This document shows positions 10,385 to 21,400 of a stretch of 64,000 nucleotides of DNA, in pieces; the first letter of the stretch is position 1; every line of letters begins with the position of its first letter. The stretch is from positions 79,038 through 143,037 of the forward strand of contig NZ_JAJATW010000008.1 of NCBI RefSeq assembly GCF_020532605.1, in the 5' to 3' direction. The notes beneath the pieces are model-generated. The model did no database searches and was not told the DNA's origin. It saw only the letters and a program-made list of their open reading frames with translations. The position numbers and the translations under genes were made by a program. Source of the DNA: Marinomonas algarum (GTDB lineage Bacteria > Pseudomonadota > Gammaproteobacteria > Pseudomonadales > Marinomonadaceae).

Positions 10385-11332
10385 ATGAATTTAAATTATC
10401 TCCCTTTCGAGCAGCCGATTGCTGAGCTCGAACAAAAAATCGAAGAGTTGCGTTTAGTCGGCAACGATAACGAACTTAACATTAGCGATGAAATCAGTCG
10501 CCTTGAAGACAAAAAAGTAGCGCTTACTAAAAGTCTATTTAGTAACTTAGGGGCTTGGGAAGTCTCTCAGTTAGCGCGTCATCCAAAACGCCCGTACACG
10601 CTTGACTACATTAAGCATGTTTTTACCGACTTTGAAGAAATGCACGGTGACCGTCATTACGCTGACGACCGAGCGATTGTAGGCGGTATTGCTCGTTTAG
10701 AGGGGCGTCCTGTGATGATTATTGGTCATCAAAAGGGTCGCGAAGTAAAAGAAAAGGTGCTTCGTAACTTTGGTATGCCTCGTCCAGAGGGTTACCGCAA
10801 GGCGTTGCGTTTAATGGAAACCGCAGAACGTTTTAATATGCCGATTGTGACGCTTATTGACACACCTGGCGCTTACCCTGGTATTGGTGCGGAAGAGCGT
10901 GGTCAAAGTGAAGCAATAGCCTTTAACCTAGCTGCTATGTCTCGTTTAAAAACACCGATTATCTCCACGGTTATTGGTGAAGGAGGTTCCGGTGGTGCCT
11001 TGGCAATCGGCGTCTGTGATGAGCTGATGATGATGCAATACGGTACCTACTCAGTGATTTCACCAGAGGGTTGTGCGTCTATTTTGTGGAAGAGTGCGGA
11101 TCGCGCTTCTGATGCGGCTAAGGCTATGGGTATTACCGCACCGCGTCTTCAAGAGCTGGGTCTGGTTGATACGATTATCCCTGAGCCATTAGGCGGTGCG
11201 CATACGGCCCATGAGCAAGTTGCACACAGTTTGAAGCAAAATATCCTTGCCGCGCTTGATAGAATGGAAGCCTTAACGACTGAGGAGCTCTTGGCTCGTC
11301 GTTACAATCGTTTAATGTCTTACGGTCTATAA
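10385..11332 (+). CDS. accA: Acetyl-CoA carboxylase carboxyltransferase subunit alpha
   Basis: The alpha half of the carboxyltransferase that makes malonyl-CoA for fatty acid synthesis; its partner AccD is not in this window. 315 residues (E. coli 319), starting [16 protein letters not shown] as in the family. The crotonase-like core has the oxyanion-hole glycines in [12 protein letters not shown]. It lies 123 bp after dnaE and is followed by a strong terminator at 11380, so it ends a transcript. Confidence 0.97.
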   Translation: MNLNYLPFEQPIAELEQKIEELRLVGNDNELNISDEISRLEDKKVALTKSLFSNLGAWEVSQLARHPKRPYTLDYIKHVFTDFEEMHGDRHYADDRAIVGGIARLEGRPVMIIGHQKGREVKEKVLRNFGMPRPEGYRKALRLMETAERFNMPIVTLIDTPGAYPGIGAEERGQSEAIAFNLAAMSRLKTPIISTVIGEGGSGGALAIGVCDELMMMQYGTYSVISPEGCASILWKSADRASDAAKAMGITAPRLQELGLVDTIIPEPLGGAHTAHEQVAHSLKQNILAALDRMEALTTEELLARRYNRLMSYGL

Positions 11333-11379
11333 ACGCAAGTTACATGTAAATTTACGTTATATGGAATAAAGTTTTTATT

Positions 11380-11408
11380 AAAAGCCTCCTTTGTACGGAG
11401 GCTTTTTT
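11380..11408 (+). terminator. Intrinsic terminator after accA
   Basis: Perfect stem AAAAGCCTCC / GGAGGCTTTT with a 7-base loop and a run of T, 47 bp after the accA stop. Confidence 0.9.
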
Positions 11409-11450
11409 GTTTTTCTATATATTGTTCCGCTGTAAACAGTCGAGTGCACG

Positions 11451-12758
11451 ATGAGCCTTTCAACAAGATTACCTTTAACCTCTTCATCATCTTTGCAGTT
11501 TAATAAGCAATGGCTGGATGCTTTGTTCAGCGAGAATCATCCGGTCTATCTTGGCTTTAGTGGTGGTATTGATTCCCATGTTTTATTGCACGCTCTTGTT
11601 CAGCCGCTTTCAGAGTCGCAAAAGGCGGCGCTAACAGCGATTCATGTACATCATGGTTTAAGTGACCATGCTGATGATTGGTTGCACCACTGTGAGCAGG
11701 TTTGCCAGACCTTGGGCGTGCGGTTTGTTTCACAGAGAGTGACGCTCGAATCACAGACCTCAATTGAAGAAGCCGCTAGAAATGCACGTTATCAAGCGTT
11801 TCAGGACATTATGGCTGGACAGGGGAGCTTATTATTGGCGCACCACGCTGGCGATCAAGCGGAAACGGTTTTATTTCGTTTACTGCGTGGCACCGGTGGT
11901 AAAGGGTTATCTGGTATCCCTTACCAGCGAGTGTTGGCTGGTTCCGAGGCAAGGTTAATACGACCTTTTTTGGGGGTCGATAAAAAAGTACTCCAGGATT
12001 ACGCCCAACAGAATTGCTTACACTGGGTAGAAGACGAGTCTAATAGTGACGAACGCTTTACGCGAAACTTTTTACGCCGTCAGGTAATGCCCGTATTGAA
12101 ATCACGCTTTGCGCACATGGAACAAAGCATTGGCTCAACAGCACAGCGTTTAGCAACGGATTATGCCATGTTGTCCAGGTTTGCTCACCAGCAGCTCGAT
12201 ATTTGGTGTGATGCTTCTGGTGGGTTGCCTTTGCGCTGTATTGCCGATAAACCGAGAGAGGAGCGTCTTTTTTGGTTACGCCATTTCTTATCACGCCAGC
12301 ATGTCTCTTTTCCCCATGCTCAGTTAGAAAGTGTTGATGGAATGTTCTTTTCTGCAAAAGACAAACAACCCACGTTTAAATGGCTGAATGGACGGCTTAT
12401 GCGTCATCTTGATGTTCTGTATTTGTTGCCGCCAGATCTGCCTGTAGTGGTAGGTGAATTGCCTAATAATACGGTGTTACAGCGTTCTTTTGATGAGATT
12501 CAGGTGCAAGGTACAGGGCGCTGTCAGTTGATAGCACGGCCGCAAGGTATCAGCTTGTTAATGCCAAACGGACACAGCCGCAAACTTAAGAAATGGCTTA
12601 ATGATTGGCAAATACCAAGTTGGTGGCGAGATCATCTTCCTTATATTTGTGAAGAGGGTCAGTTAGTGGCGATTGGTGATATTTGGTGTCATCCTGCTTG
12701 GCCTGGCAAGGTATCTTGGCAAAGAAAGCCTGGATTGCCTTTCTTTGTGAACTCTTAG
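11451..12758 (+). CDS. tilS: TilS, tRNA(Ile)-lysidine synthetase
   Basis: Modifies the wobble cytidine of tRNA-Ile(CAU) to lysidine so that it reads AUA. 435 residues (E. coli 432). The ATP-pyrophosphatase loop SGGIDSHVLLHAL is near residue 38, with the paired motif LAHHAGDQAETVLFRLLRG. The C-terminal substrate-binding domains fill the rest. Upstream lies the accA terminator, so it probably has its own promoter within 11409-11450. The ribosome site (GTCGAGTG) is weak. Confidence 0.95.
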   Translation: MSLSTRLPLTSSSSLQFNKQWLDALFSENHPVYLGFSGGIDSHVLLHALVQPLSESQKAALTAIHVHHGLSDHADDWLHHCEQVCQTLGVRFVSQRVTLESQTSIEEAARNARYQAFQDIMAGQGSLLLAHHAGDQAETVLFRLLRGTGGKGLSGIPYQRVLAGSEARLIRPFLGVDKKVLQDYAQQNCLHWVEDESNSDERFTRNFLRRQVMPVLKSRFAHMEQSIGSTAQRLATDYAMLSRFAHQQLDIWCDASGGLPLRCIADKPREERLFWLRHFLSRQHVSFPHAQLESVDGMFFSAKDKQPTFKWLNGRLMRHLDVLYLLPPDLPVVVGELPNNTVLQRSFDEIQVQGTGRCQLIARPQGISLLMPNGHSRKLKKWLNDWQIPSWWRDHLPYICEEGQLVAIGDIWCHPAWPGKVSWQRKPGLPFFVNS

Positions 12759-12801
12759 TGCATTGAGTGCGTAATTAATGCATCAAAAAAGGAGTGTTGC
12801 C

Positions 12802-13107
12802 ATGCTATTAAAAGAACTTAAAAAGCTCACCCACATCGACAAAGTAAGACTTCATTCTTTGGAGCCAAGTTTGTATCAACTGTCTGTAGAGATAGACGGG
12901 CAAGAGCATTACGTAAAAAATAACAAGGGTCGCTTTTTGACGAGTCATAATAAGCTTGAGTTGCAATCGTTGTTCAAAGATAAAACGGTAGGGGCTATGG
13001 TGCTGTGTCATCAAAGTGCTTATGACGAAATGGTAGGGCATCCGCCAAGTGGCGGAAACAGTCTTGAAGTGCCGCTTGGAAATACCGATTTGGCTTGGCG
13101 GAACTAA
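12802..13107 (+). CDS. Small conserved protein, possibly DUF6482 family
   Basis: 101 residues from the ATG at 12802, chosen because AAGGAG sits 6-11 bases upstream; the ATG at 12778 has no ribosome site. The product is cytoplasmic, with no signal peptide or membrane segment. It reads like a small alpha/beta protein (MLLKELKKLTHIDKVRLHSLE; YQLSVEIDGQEHYVKNNKGR). The size and pattern fit what I remember of DUF6482 proteins from marine gammaproteobacteria, but I cannot confirm it and no function is known. It is 43 bp after tilS, probably co-transcribed. Confidence 0.7.
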   Translation: MLLKELKKLTHIDKVRLHSLEPSLYQLSVEIDGQEHYVKNNKGRFLTSHNKLELQSLFKDKTVGAMVLCHQSAYDEMVGHPPSGGNSLEVPLGNTDLAWRN

Positions 13108-13153
13108 AGCTAATTTGTTTCTAGGGAGCGTTTTACAGGCTCTAGAAACAACA

Positions 13154-13183
13154 AAGCCCTAACTAAGTAAACAGTTAGGGCTT
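13154..13183 (-). terminator. Terminator downstream of tRNA-Leu
   Basis: Perfect 11-bp stem AAGCCCTAACT / AGTTAGGGCTT with an 8-base loop, just beyond the tRNA-Leu 3' end on the minus strand, followed there by TGTTGTTT. It may also stop plus-strand transcripts from tilS. Confidence 0.75.
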
Positions 13184-13191
13184 CATCTAAA

Positions 13192-13276
13192 TGGTACCAG
13201 TAGGCGGACTCGAACCGCCACGCCTTTCGGCAACGGATTTTGAATCCGTCGTGTCTACCAATTCCACCACACTGGC
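13192..13276 (-). tRNA. tRNA-Leu (CAA anticodon)
   Basis: 85 nt reading on the minus strand, with encoded CCA at 13192-13194. The anticodon arm ACGGA-TTCAAAA-TCCGT gives anticodon CAA. A long variable arm (TGCCGAAAGGCGT) marks a class II tRNA, and the T-arm is GGCGG-TTCGAGT-CCGCC. Leucine identity follows from the anticodon and the match to E. coli leuX in the D-arm. Confidence 0.97.
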
Positions 13277-13351
13277 CTTGAAAAAGGTGAGGCACATTCT
13301 ATGGTTTTTTTCGTGGCTGTCAATCAATTGCGGAAAATAAATCGTATTATT

Positions 13352-14578
13352 TTAAGCAATTGAGTGTGTCACTTCATCAGACCAGATTATCGCGTCTAAA
13401 AAAGCTCGGTTAAGTAGACTTCTCTGCGACGCTGTCATCGCTGCCATGCCCTCCCAGTTTTGCTCTTCACAGTCTAGAGTGTGTTTCAGGTAAGCTCCCC
13501 ATTCCCCCGTGTAAGAAAAGATGGCATCGCGTATTGATTGATCTAAAGCGATTTGCGACAGCGCAACCGATTTTTCAACATGAAAAACAGCGTCTATGCC
13601 AGACATCAAGCCCACCATAAAAGCCGATTCACTGGTGTTAGAGCCATTTTGTATAGCGAGTAGCTGACAACAACGCCCCCTGGTCAGTAAGATTTTCAAC
13701 AGCGCTTTAGGTTGATTCGTCGATGACGTTAAAGTGATGAGCAGTGTCCATTTTTTTAGCTGTGTTAGGCCTAAAAAAATGACCGCCTCCTTAATTGAGG
13801 TAACGGTTTTGCTGATGCCACATACTGGGCTGTTGAGAATACGCAAAAGTTGATAAGACAGCTTAGGGTTTTTCTCAACTAAGGCGCTGATCGTTTCAAC
13901 ACTGATATTGCTGTCTTGTAATGCGTTGAAGAGCTCGATGGCTCCGTGAGTAGCAGAGTCTATTTTTTTACCCTTCACTATTTCGGGCCGCTGTAGGAAA
14001 TAGCCTTGAAATAAATCGAAGCCAAGTTGTTTGCATTGCTCAAACATGGTGGAGTCTTCCACCTTCTCGGCTAACAAAATGAGTCCTCTCGCTTTTAATG
14101 CTCTAATATCTTCAAGGTATTTATTTGGCGGCGTTTCTAATACGTCGACTTTTATAATGGATACCCAAGGTAGAAGAGCGTCATAATCAGCATTGAATTG
14201 ATAGTCATCCAAAGCGAATCGATAACCTGCGGCTTGCCACTTTTTCACAGCCTCAACAAAGTCGGGTGTAACGGTTTGGCCTTCGATAATTTCAATGTAA
14301 ACCGTATCGGGTGCAATCGGAAAAAAAGCATCAGAAAGTATAAGCTCCGTTGTCATGTTAACAAAGAGGGGTTTTCTTAATTGCAGTTCGAGTTGAGTGA
14401 TTCCAATACAAAGATTCACGAGTACTTGGCTGGTGGCCGCCTCGGCGTTGGTGACATTGGCTTGTTGGGTATCTTTGTCACGAAACAGTAGCTCATAACC
14501 AAATATCTCTTTGGTGCGTTTGATAATAGGTTGTTGAGCCATCATTAGATCATCCAGTACCGTTGGAAACTCGATCAT
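13352..14578 (-). CDS. EAL-HDOD domain protein (YuxH-like), probably a signalling scaffold
   Basis: 408 residues from the ATG at 14578, which has AAGAGAGACAT directly upstream; the open frame continues to 14815 but that extension overlaps the promoter zone and has no family similarity. N-terminal EAL-type domain (residues ~10-210), where the signature EAL reads ELL (GYELLFR); downstream acids (YIEIIEG, FALDDYQ, IIKVDVL) and the QGYFLQRP motif are kept. The C-terminal HDOD domain (~215-400) contains NPKLSYQLLRILNSP. Proteins with this architecture often bind or sense c-di-GMP or act in protein contacts rather than being active phosphodiesterases; activity here is uncertain. It stands alone between two tRNA genes. 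Confidence 0.85.
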   Translation of the reverse strand: MIEFPTVLDDLMMAQQPIIKRTKEIFGYELLFRDKDTQQANVTNAEAATSQVLVNLCIGITQLELQLRKPLFVNMTTELILSDAFFPIAPDTVYIEIIEGQTVTPDFVEAVKKWQAAGYRFALDDYQFNADYDALLPWVSIIKVDVLETPPNKYLEDIRALKARGLILLAEKVEDSTMFEQCKQLGFDLFQGYFLQRPEIVKGKKIDSATHGAIELFNALQDSNISVETISALVEKNPKLSYQLLRILNSPVCGISKTVTSIKEAVIFLGLTQLKKWTLLITLTSSTNQPKALLKILLTRGRCCQLLAIQNGSNTSESAFMVGLMSGIDAVFHVEKSVALSQIALDQSIRDAIFSYTGEWGAYLKHTLDCEEQNWEGMAAMTASQRSLLNRAFLDAIIWSDEVTHSIA

Positions 14579-14822
14579 ATGTCTCTCTTTTCTCACACTT
14601 TTGGGTGGCTGAAGCATTAAATAACAGTCAATGAAACCACAGGCTTCGTATTTATGGCAATGAACAGACAGAGAGATTTTTGTATCGAATGACAACATTT
14701 GTGCAGTGTTTTGTATTAAAAGTGTTGAAAGGTATTGACAGTCTCTAAAAGCAAATCTAAAATTCACCTCATCAACTAAGTCATTGATTTTCCCAAGACA
14801 TTTTTGTCTGATCATACGTTAT

Positions 14823-14898
14823 GGGGCCTTAGCTCAGCTGGGAGAGCGGTTCGCTGGCAGCGAACAGGTCAGCGGTTCGATCCCGCTAGGCTCCACCA
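14823..14898 (+). tRNA. tRNA-Ala (GGC anticodon)
   Basis: 76 nt with encoded CCA. Acceptor GGGGCCT pairs with AGGCTCC and includes the G3:U70 wobble that defines alanine identity. The anticodon arm GTTCG-CTGGCAG-CGAAC gives GGC, and the T-arm is AGCGG-TTCGATC-CCGCT. Confidence 0.98.
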
Positions 14899-15044
14899 TA
14901 ACTTTGTTATTTCATTCTTAAAACACCTCCTGAATCTCATCCTAAAAAACACCTCTTTGCTGTGTTTTGCCAACCTGTTTTACGCTACTCTTTGTGTTTG
15001 AGCCATCCTATTGTTTTGGCCAATCTTGATAGAAGGACGCGTGC

Positions 15045-18000
15045 ATGTTTCAACTTTATACAGGCAACCGGTTAGAGGATTTAGCCGTTTTGCTGGCAAA
15101 AATTTTATCCATTTCACCACCTGATAACCCTTTTGACGACGAGCACATCTTAGTGCAAAACCCAGGAATGGCGCAGTGGCTCAAAATGTTTATTGCCGAC
15201 TCTCATTCTATTTCAGCAGGGCTCGCTTTTCCTTTGCCCTCTACGTTTGTCTGGAATACTTTTAAGCAGACTCTCAAGGATATCCCATCACAAAGTGAAT
15301 TTAATAAGCCCTTTCTAGTCTGGCGTTTGATGCGTTTGCTGGACACTCGCCTTCAAGAGCCAGAATTTCAAGCTTTACATTGGTATCTTGAAGAAGACGA
15401 CACCCAGATCCGACGTTTTCAGTTGTGCAGCAGTATTGCCGATATTTACGACCAATACCTTGTTTATCGGCCCGATTGGATTAAGGTCTGGGAGGCAAAT
15501 GATCAAAGTGATCCAGTGTTAAACGCTTTGTTTGAACAGCAACCTTGGCAAGCGATTTTGTGGCGCGACTTGGTTGCCGATGTCAGTGAGCAAGGGACGT
15601 CTCTTTATCATCGTGGCAACCTAATTGAAGCATTAAAAGAAGCCTCGCAATCCTCCTCTCGACCGACCGGTATTCCCGAACGGATCTTCATTTTTGGCGT
15701 CTCCTCTCTGCCTCCTAATACCCTAGAGTCATTACGTGTATTAGCAGAATCAGGCTGGATTGATGTGCATCTTTTTCTACAAAACCCCTGTCAGTTCTAT
15801 TGGGGTGACGTGGTGGATAAGCATTACTTGGGCCGTCAAATTAAACGTCAAAACCTAAAGCCAGGCTTAAGCACAGAGACTCTGCATTTAGATGCCAACC
15901 CTTTACTGGCCAGTTGGGGGCGATTAGGGCGCGATTATATTGCGCAGTTGCAAGACATGGCTGACGACGAGTTAGCTGTCTTTGAAGACTATCTAACCAC
16001 TCAGTCCGGTACATTACTGCACTGGATACAGCAAGATGTGCTGACACTTGAAAACCACGGCTCTCAGCAAGAAAGAGACAGCACAATAACACGCGCAGAC
16101 TATCGTCACCTTATTGATGAGCAGGATCAAAGCGTACGCATGCATTTGTGTCACAGTGCTTTACGTGAAGTGGAAGTGTTGCACGATCAACTTTTGGATA
16201 TGTTTGAAAAAAACTCAGATTTAACACCGAAAGATATCATTGTTATGTTGCCAGACGTTAATGCTTACAGCCCTTTTGTGAAAGCGGTCTTTGGTCAAGG
16301 CAAGGGTGCAAAGCGTATTCCTTTTGCTTTGATTGACCAATCAGGGGGAATGGAAAACCCTGTTGTGGACGCTTACTTGTATTTGTTAGGGCTGGCTGAC
16401 AGTCGTTTTACACTGTCTGAATTGATCAGTGTGTTAGAAGTGCCTGCCGTTTTGGCGCGTTTTGAGTTAACCGCGGAGGAGCTTGAGCGCATTCGCCAGT
16501 GGGCCTCTGAAGTAGGAGTCCGTTGGGGGTTAGACGGAAGAACGGCACAGCATCACGACCTTCCGGTACAAGAAACCCATACATGGCTTAATGGTGTTCG
16601 ACGCATGTTACTTGGCTATGCCATGGGGCACGATCACATCTGGCAAGATACCTTAAGTTACGGTGATGTAGAGGGCTTAGAAGCCTCTGTTGCCGGTAAA
16701 CTGGCCGAGTTTATTGTGGCGATTGAAGACACACAAACCGGTTTAATGAAATCGTTAACGCCAAACGAATGGATTGAGACACTGTATTCTTTGTCAAAGC
16801 GGTTCCTTTTATTGGACGAAGACGACTCGTTTGACACCTTGCTGACCACACAGCTTGATGCATTAACGCAACAGTGGCAACAAGCGCATTTTGAGGCGGT
16901 ATTAGATCAACAAGTGGTACGACAATTATTGTCGCCTATGTTACAAGAATCCCAAGGTGGTCAGCGTTTTCTCGCAGGACGAGTGAATTTTTGTACTCTG
17001 ATGCCGATGCGCTCTGTGCCCTTTAAAGTGATTTGTGTGTTGGGTTTAAACGAAGGCGATTACCCGCGAAGTGTCGCGCCGGTGGGTTTTGACCTCATGG
17101 TTGGACAGTATCGTAGTGGTGATCGAAGCCGACGGGAAGACGATAAGTATCTCTTTCTGGAAGCTTTAATGTCAGCGCGAGATTGCTTTTACCTCAGTTA
17201 CGTGGGGCGCAGTATTCAAGACAATAGTACGAAAAACCCTTCTATTTTAGTCAGTGAGTTACTGGAATACATCGGTCAAAGTTGTGTCTATCGCGAGGAT
17301 CAAGCGCTGTTACCAGAGAAAGCACAAGCGGCTTTGTTGGAAAAATTAATGGTCGAGCACCCGCTGCAACCCTTTAATTCAGCTTATTACACCGCTCCTA
17401 ATCAAGAAGGTGTCACCTTAGAACCTTCACGATTGTTTAGTTATGACAAGCAATGGCTACCTGCTTTGTTGAGTGTGAAAATTGAACGAGATACTAAAAT
17501 AACGCCGCTAGAAGGGCTAGAGCAGTCACATTTGACGTTAGCTTTGGATGAGTTGTCGCGTTTTATCACTCACCCCGCACGATACTTTACGCAACGTCGG
17601 TTAAAAGCCTATTTAAGTGTTAAGTCAGAGGAGGAGTTAGAAGACGAACCTTTTGCTTTGGATAAGCTAGCAGGCTATCAGCTTCGCGACGAACTCTTGC
17701 AGTCCATGTTAGAGGGCGGTGAGGAAGCATTTATCCAACGCTTGTCGTTGATGGGGGCATTACCTTATGGCGCGATGGGGCGCTTGGCATTGAAGCAAAG
17801 CCAAAATCAATGTCGGCAGTTATGTTCGATTTTGCAAGGTTACGCCCTTGAAAGCCAAGCACCCATTGAAGTGAATGTGAACTTAGGCAGTTTGGTATTG
17901 CAAGGATGGGTCGATTTACCTACCACCACTACTCGCCTGTCTTATCGACTGGGTGGTCTCTCTTCTTATCAAACCATGTCGTTTTGGATTGAACATCTGG

Positions 18001-18416
18001 CGCTATCGGCCCAAGGCACCCCTAAAGAACATCATCTTATCAACTTAACCAAAGAGGGCGTGTTGGAACAACGGGGTTTTATGGCCGTGTCTCAAGCCGA
18101 AGCGAGCCAGTATCTTTTGGATATGTTGGCGCTCTTGCAAACCGGTTTGTGTCAGCCTCTAATCCTGCCATCAAAGAGTGCCGATGCGTGGTGTAAGAGT
18201 TTTTGTGCGAAGAAAACCTATGAAAATACCGACAAAGCTTGGGAAAAAGCCTTCAAAATATACCACGACAATGACAGTGCTTTTACCGAAAGCGAAGTGA
18301 ATGACGCTTACTGGCAACGCTATTTTCCTAATCTAAACGATCATCAAGATCTTTTTGTCAGTCTGTGTGAACAGGTCTGGTTGCCAATGCATCGTCATTT
18401 GGAGGTATTTGAATGA
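15045..18416 (+). CDS. recC: RecC, exodeoxyribonuclease V gamma subunit
   Basis: Chi-recognising scaffold subunit of RecBCD, the nuclease-helicase that processes double-strand DNA ends. 1123 residues (E. coli 1122). It starts MFQLYTGNRLEDLA; the typical VQNPGMAQWL motif is near residue 40 and the inactive helicase fold and C-terminal nuclease-like fold follow. The stop overlaps the recB start by 4 bases, so recC-recB-recD form one coupled operon, unlike E. coli, where ptrA lies between recC and recB. Confidence 0.97.
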   Translation: MFQLYTGNRLEDLAVLLAKILSISPPDNPFDDEHILVQNPGMAQWLKMFIADSHSISAGLAFPLPSTFVWNTFKQTLKDIPSQSEFNKPFLVWRLMRLLDTRLQEPEFQALHWYLEEDDTQIRRFQLCSSIADIYDQYLVYRPDWIKVWEANDQSDPVLNALFEQQPWQAILWRDLVADVSEQGTSLYHRGNLIEALKEASQSSSRPTGIPERIFIFGVSSLPPNTLESLRVLAESGWIDVHLFLQNPCQFYWGDVVDKHYLGRQIKRQNLKPGLSTETLHLDANPLLASWGRLGRDYIAQLQDMADDELAVFEDYLTTQSGTLLHWIQQDVLTLENHGSQQERDSTITRADYRHLIDEQDQSVRMHLCHSALREVEVLHDQLLDMFEKNSDLTPKDIIVMLPDVNAYSPFVKAVFGQGKGAKRIPFALIDQSGGMENPVVDAYLYLLGLADSRFTLSELISVLEVPAVLARFELTAEELERIRQWASEVGVRWGLDGRTAQHHDLPVQETHTWLNGVRRMLLGYAMGHDHIWQDTLSYGDVEGLEASVAGKLAEFIVAIEDTQTGLMKSLTPNEWIETLYSLSKRFLLLDEDDSFDTLLTTQLDALTQQWQQAHFEAVLDQQVVRQLLSPMLQESQGGQRFLAGRVNFCTLMPMRSVPFKVICVLGLNEGDYPRSVAPVGFDLMVGQYRSGDRSRREDDKYLFLEALMSARDCFYLSYVGRSIQDNSTKNPSILVSELLEYIGQSCVYREDQALLPEKAQAALLEKLMVEHPLQPFNSAYYTAPNQEGVTLEPSRLFSYDKQWLPALLSVKIERDTKITPLEGLEQSHLTLALDELSRFITHPARYFTQRRLKAYLSVKSEEELEDEPFALDKLAGYQLRDELLQSMLEGGEEAFIQRLSLMGALPYGAMGRLALKQSQNQCRQLCSILQGYALESQAPIEVNVNLGSLVLQGWVDLPTTTTRLSYRLGGLSSYQTMSFWIEHLALSAQGTPKEHHLINLTKEGVLEQRGFMAVSQAEASQYLLDMLALLQTGLCQPLILPSKSADAWCKSFCAKKTYENTDKAWEKAFKIYHDNDSAFTESEVNDAYWQRYFPNLNDHQDLFVSLCEQVWLPMHRHLEVFE

Positions 18417-21400
18417 GTACATTAAATAAGCCTTTATCCTCGGGTGAATTGACCACAGAAATGCTCGACGCATTGACCTTTCCGTTATTTGGTAAACGCT
18501 TGATAGAAGCCAGTGCGGGGACCGGAAAAACGTACACCATTGCCAATTTATATTTGCGCTTGTTGGTGCCAACAGGACAAGAAGAGGATTTAGATCACCC
18601 TTTAACGGTCGATCAAATCCTGGTCGTGACCTTTACGGAAGCGGCTACCGCAGAGCTAAAGGCGCGGATTCGTGCGCGGATTCGAGTCGCACGCAAAGCC
18701 CTGATGTTAAAAACCAGTCAAGATGCTTTTTTAGTGGACTGGATGGGTGCAATGACCGATGTGCAACAGGCCGACGCGATCGAAAAATTGCTTTATGCAG
18801 AAAAACAAATGGACGAAGCCGCGGTGTTTACCATCCATGGTTTTTGTCAGCGTATGTTGAGTCAAAATGCCTTTGAAAGTCGCATGTTGTTCCAGCAAAG
18901 TATCGAAACGGACGAACAGGCTCCGCTTTTGTTAGCGGTAAAAGATGTCTGGCGCAGTGTGTTTTATCCGTTAGATGACACGAAAGCGGCGCTGATTCAG
19001 CCGATTTGGTCATCGCCTGAGGCGCTACACAAAGACCTTTATCTATTGAATAGCCAACCCGATGCCAAATTGGTGGTGCCCGATTACGATTGGGAAAGTG
19101 CGTTGAGCCATGCGCAAACCGTGATGGTTAAGGTCAAAGCCATGTGGCTGGCAGAATCGCAAAATATTATTGATGCCCTAGAAAACAGTGGGATTAAGCG
19201 TACTTTTTGGAGAAAAGACCCTTCCAAAGACATTCAGTCAATCAGTGCATGGGCGAATTCATCCCGTTTTGAATTGGATAAAAGCCTCGAGAAATTTGAT
19301 GCAGCGGAACAAAGTCTGAAATTAAAAAAAGGCGGTGAACCGCCTTGTCATGAATTTTTTACTTTGGTGCAAGTATTGCGCGACAGCTTCCCAGACTCAG
19401 GGCGATTAAAAGCCGTATTGCTGGCGCAACTCTGGCAGAAAACCCAAGAGCGCATGATGCGTTGGAAGCGCAGTACGCAATCGCTTACTTTTACTGACTT
19501 GCTTACTTCTCTCGATGCGGCGTTGGCAAAAGATGAGGCAGGCAAACTGGCGCAACGTATCCGACACCTGTATCCGATTGCGTTAATTGATGAGTTTCAA
19601 GATACGGATGCCGTGCAATATCGTATTTTCTCGACCATTTACCAGGCCGCCACTACCGACCAAAACGCGTTAGGTCTGATCATGATTGGTGACCCCAAAC
19701 AGGCAATTTATGCCTTTCGTGGTGCAGATATCTATACTTACTTAGCCGCTAAGAAGCATGTTCATGGTGTGTATTCTCTGGCAACCAATTACCGTTCGTC
19801 CGCTGCCATGATTCAAGCAGTAAATGGTTTATTTAGTACGCAAAAAGCCCCTTTTCGCGTACCGGGCATCCCTTTTGTTGAAGTGCAAGACCGTGGTGTC
19901 GAAGGGGGGTTTAGGCGCCAAGGGGAAACCCAGGCTGCGTTGCAATTTTTGTATTTAAAAAGTGATGAGCCGGTTTCAGCCAAAGAGTACCGGATACAAA
20001 TGGCGGAATCTTGTGCGGCCCATGTCCATGGCGTGTTATTAGAAGGTCAAAAAGGCACGACTTTTATTGGTGAACAAGGGGTAAGACCCAAAGATATTGC
20101 CTTGTTGGTGACAAACTTTACGCAAGCCGATGCGTTAAAAGATGCCCTGCGTCAGCGAGGTATCGCCAGTGTGTATTTGAGTGATAAAGGCTCAGTGTTC
20201 GAAACGGTCGAAGCGCGCGAGTTGTTAATTGTACTGACGGCAATCTTATCCAATGGGCAAGAGTCCAAGCTTCGTTCTGCGTTGGCGACCCGTTTGGTGG
20301 AATGGTCGTTAGAGGAACTGGACACACTGAATCACGACGATGTGGTATATGAAAAGTGGGTTCAGGCGTTTCGTCATTACCTAGAGGTTTGGGATAAGCA
20401 AGGTTTATTGCCTATGCTGCGTGAGTTTATGGAAGACGTGGCTCTGGCGACGAATATGCTCAGCCGATTAGGTGGTGAGCGCCGTCTGACCGATTTCTTG
20501 CACCTAACTGAAAAGCTTCAACAAAAGTCACTTGAGCTGGATTCAAAAGAAGGTGTGTTGCGTTATCTGAAACTGGCGCTGCAGAATCCTAACGGCGACA
20601 GTGATGAACAGAAAATTCGCCTTGAAACCGACGCTGAGTTAGTGCGGATTGTCACCATTCATAAAAGTAAAGGCTTGGAATACCCCATTGTGTATTTGCC
20701 TTTTGCTTTTACACCGTATCGTGATCAAGGTTCTTCGGCTTTGTATCATGATCATGAAGAGCAGCTGTGGATTGCAATCGATCCAGAAGAAGAGCAAAAA
20801 GAGCAACATAAAGAAGAGTTGTATGCGGCAGAAATACGTTTGGCGTATGTGGCGTTAACCCGTTCAAAAGAAGCCTGCTTTATTGGCGTTATGGAGGTGG
20901 GTAAAGCGGCGACGCAAAAAAACAGTGCGAGTTCTGATGTTCATTTAAGTGGTGTAGGGGCTTTGATTGCGGAGGGTGAGCGGATGGAAGCTGGGGACTT
21001 GTATCCGAGTTTGCAAACATTATGCGAATGTTATTCCACCAAGCAAATGATGCTGGTGGATCTTTCGAGCAGTCCTGAAATCTTGCCTCGATTTGAGATG
21101 CTGTACACTGCGCCCAGTTCGCCTCAAGCCCGTCTTTTTTCTGGTCGAGTAGAGCGTGACTGGTGGGTAGGCAGCTACTCGTCTTTGGTGGTAGAAGAAA
21201 AGGGTCACCAAGATGAAAGCTTGCCTGGCTTGGATGAAATGACACAAGTGGCTGACCCTCTGGCGTTAGGTGAAGAGGGGGACACGCAGGAGAAATTAGA
21301 AAAAGACAGCACGCCTGAGCCTGATCGGTTCAACTTTCCTAAAGGGGCCAATCCAGGCACTTTTTTACATGACACACTGGAAGGCAAAGCGTTACAGAGT

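Noticed and set aside
14579..14815. N-terminal extension of the EAL-HDOD gene
   Set aside because: The extra residues match no domain, and the ATG at 14578 has a good ribosome site.
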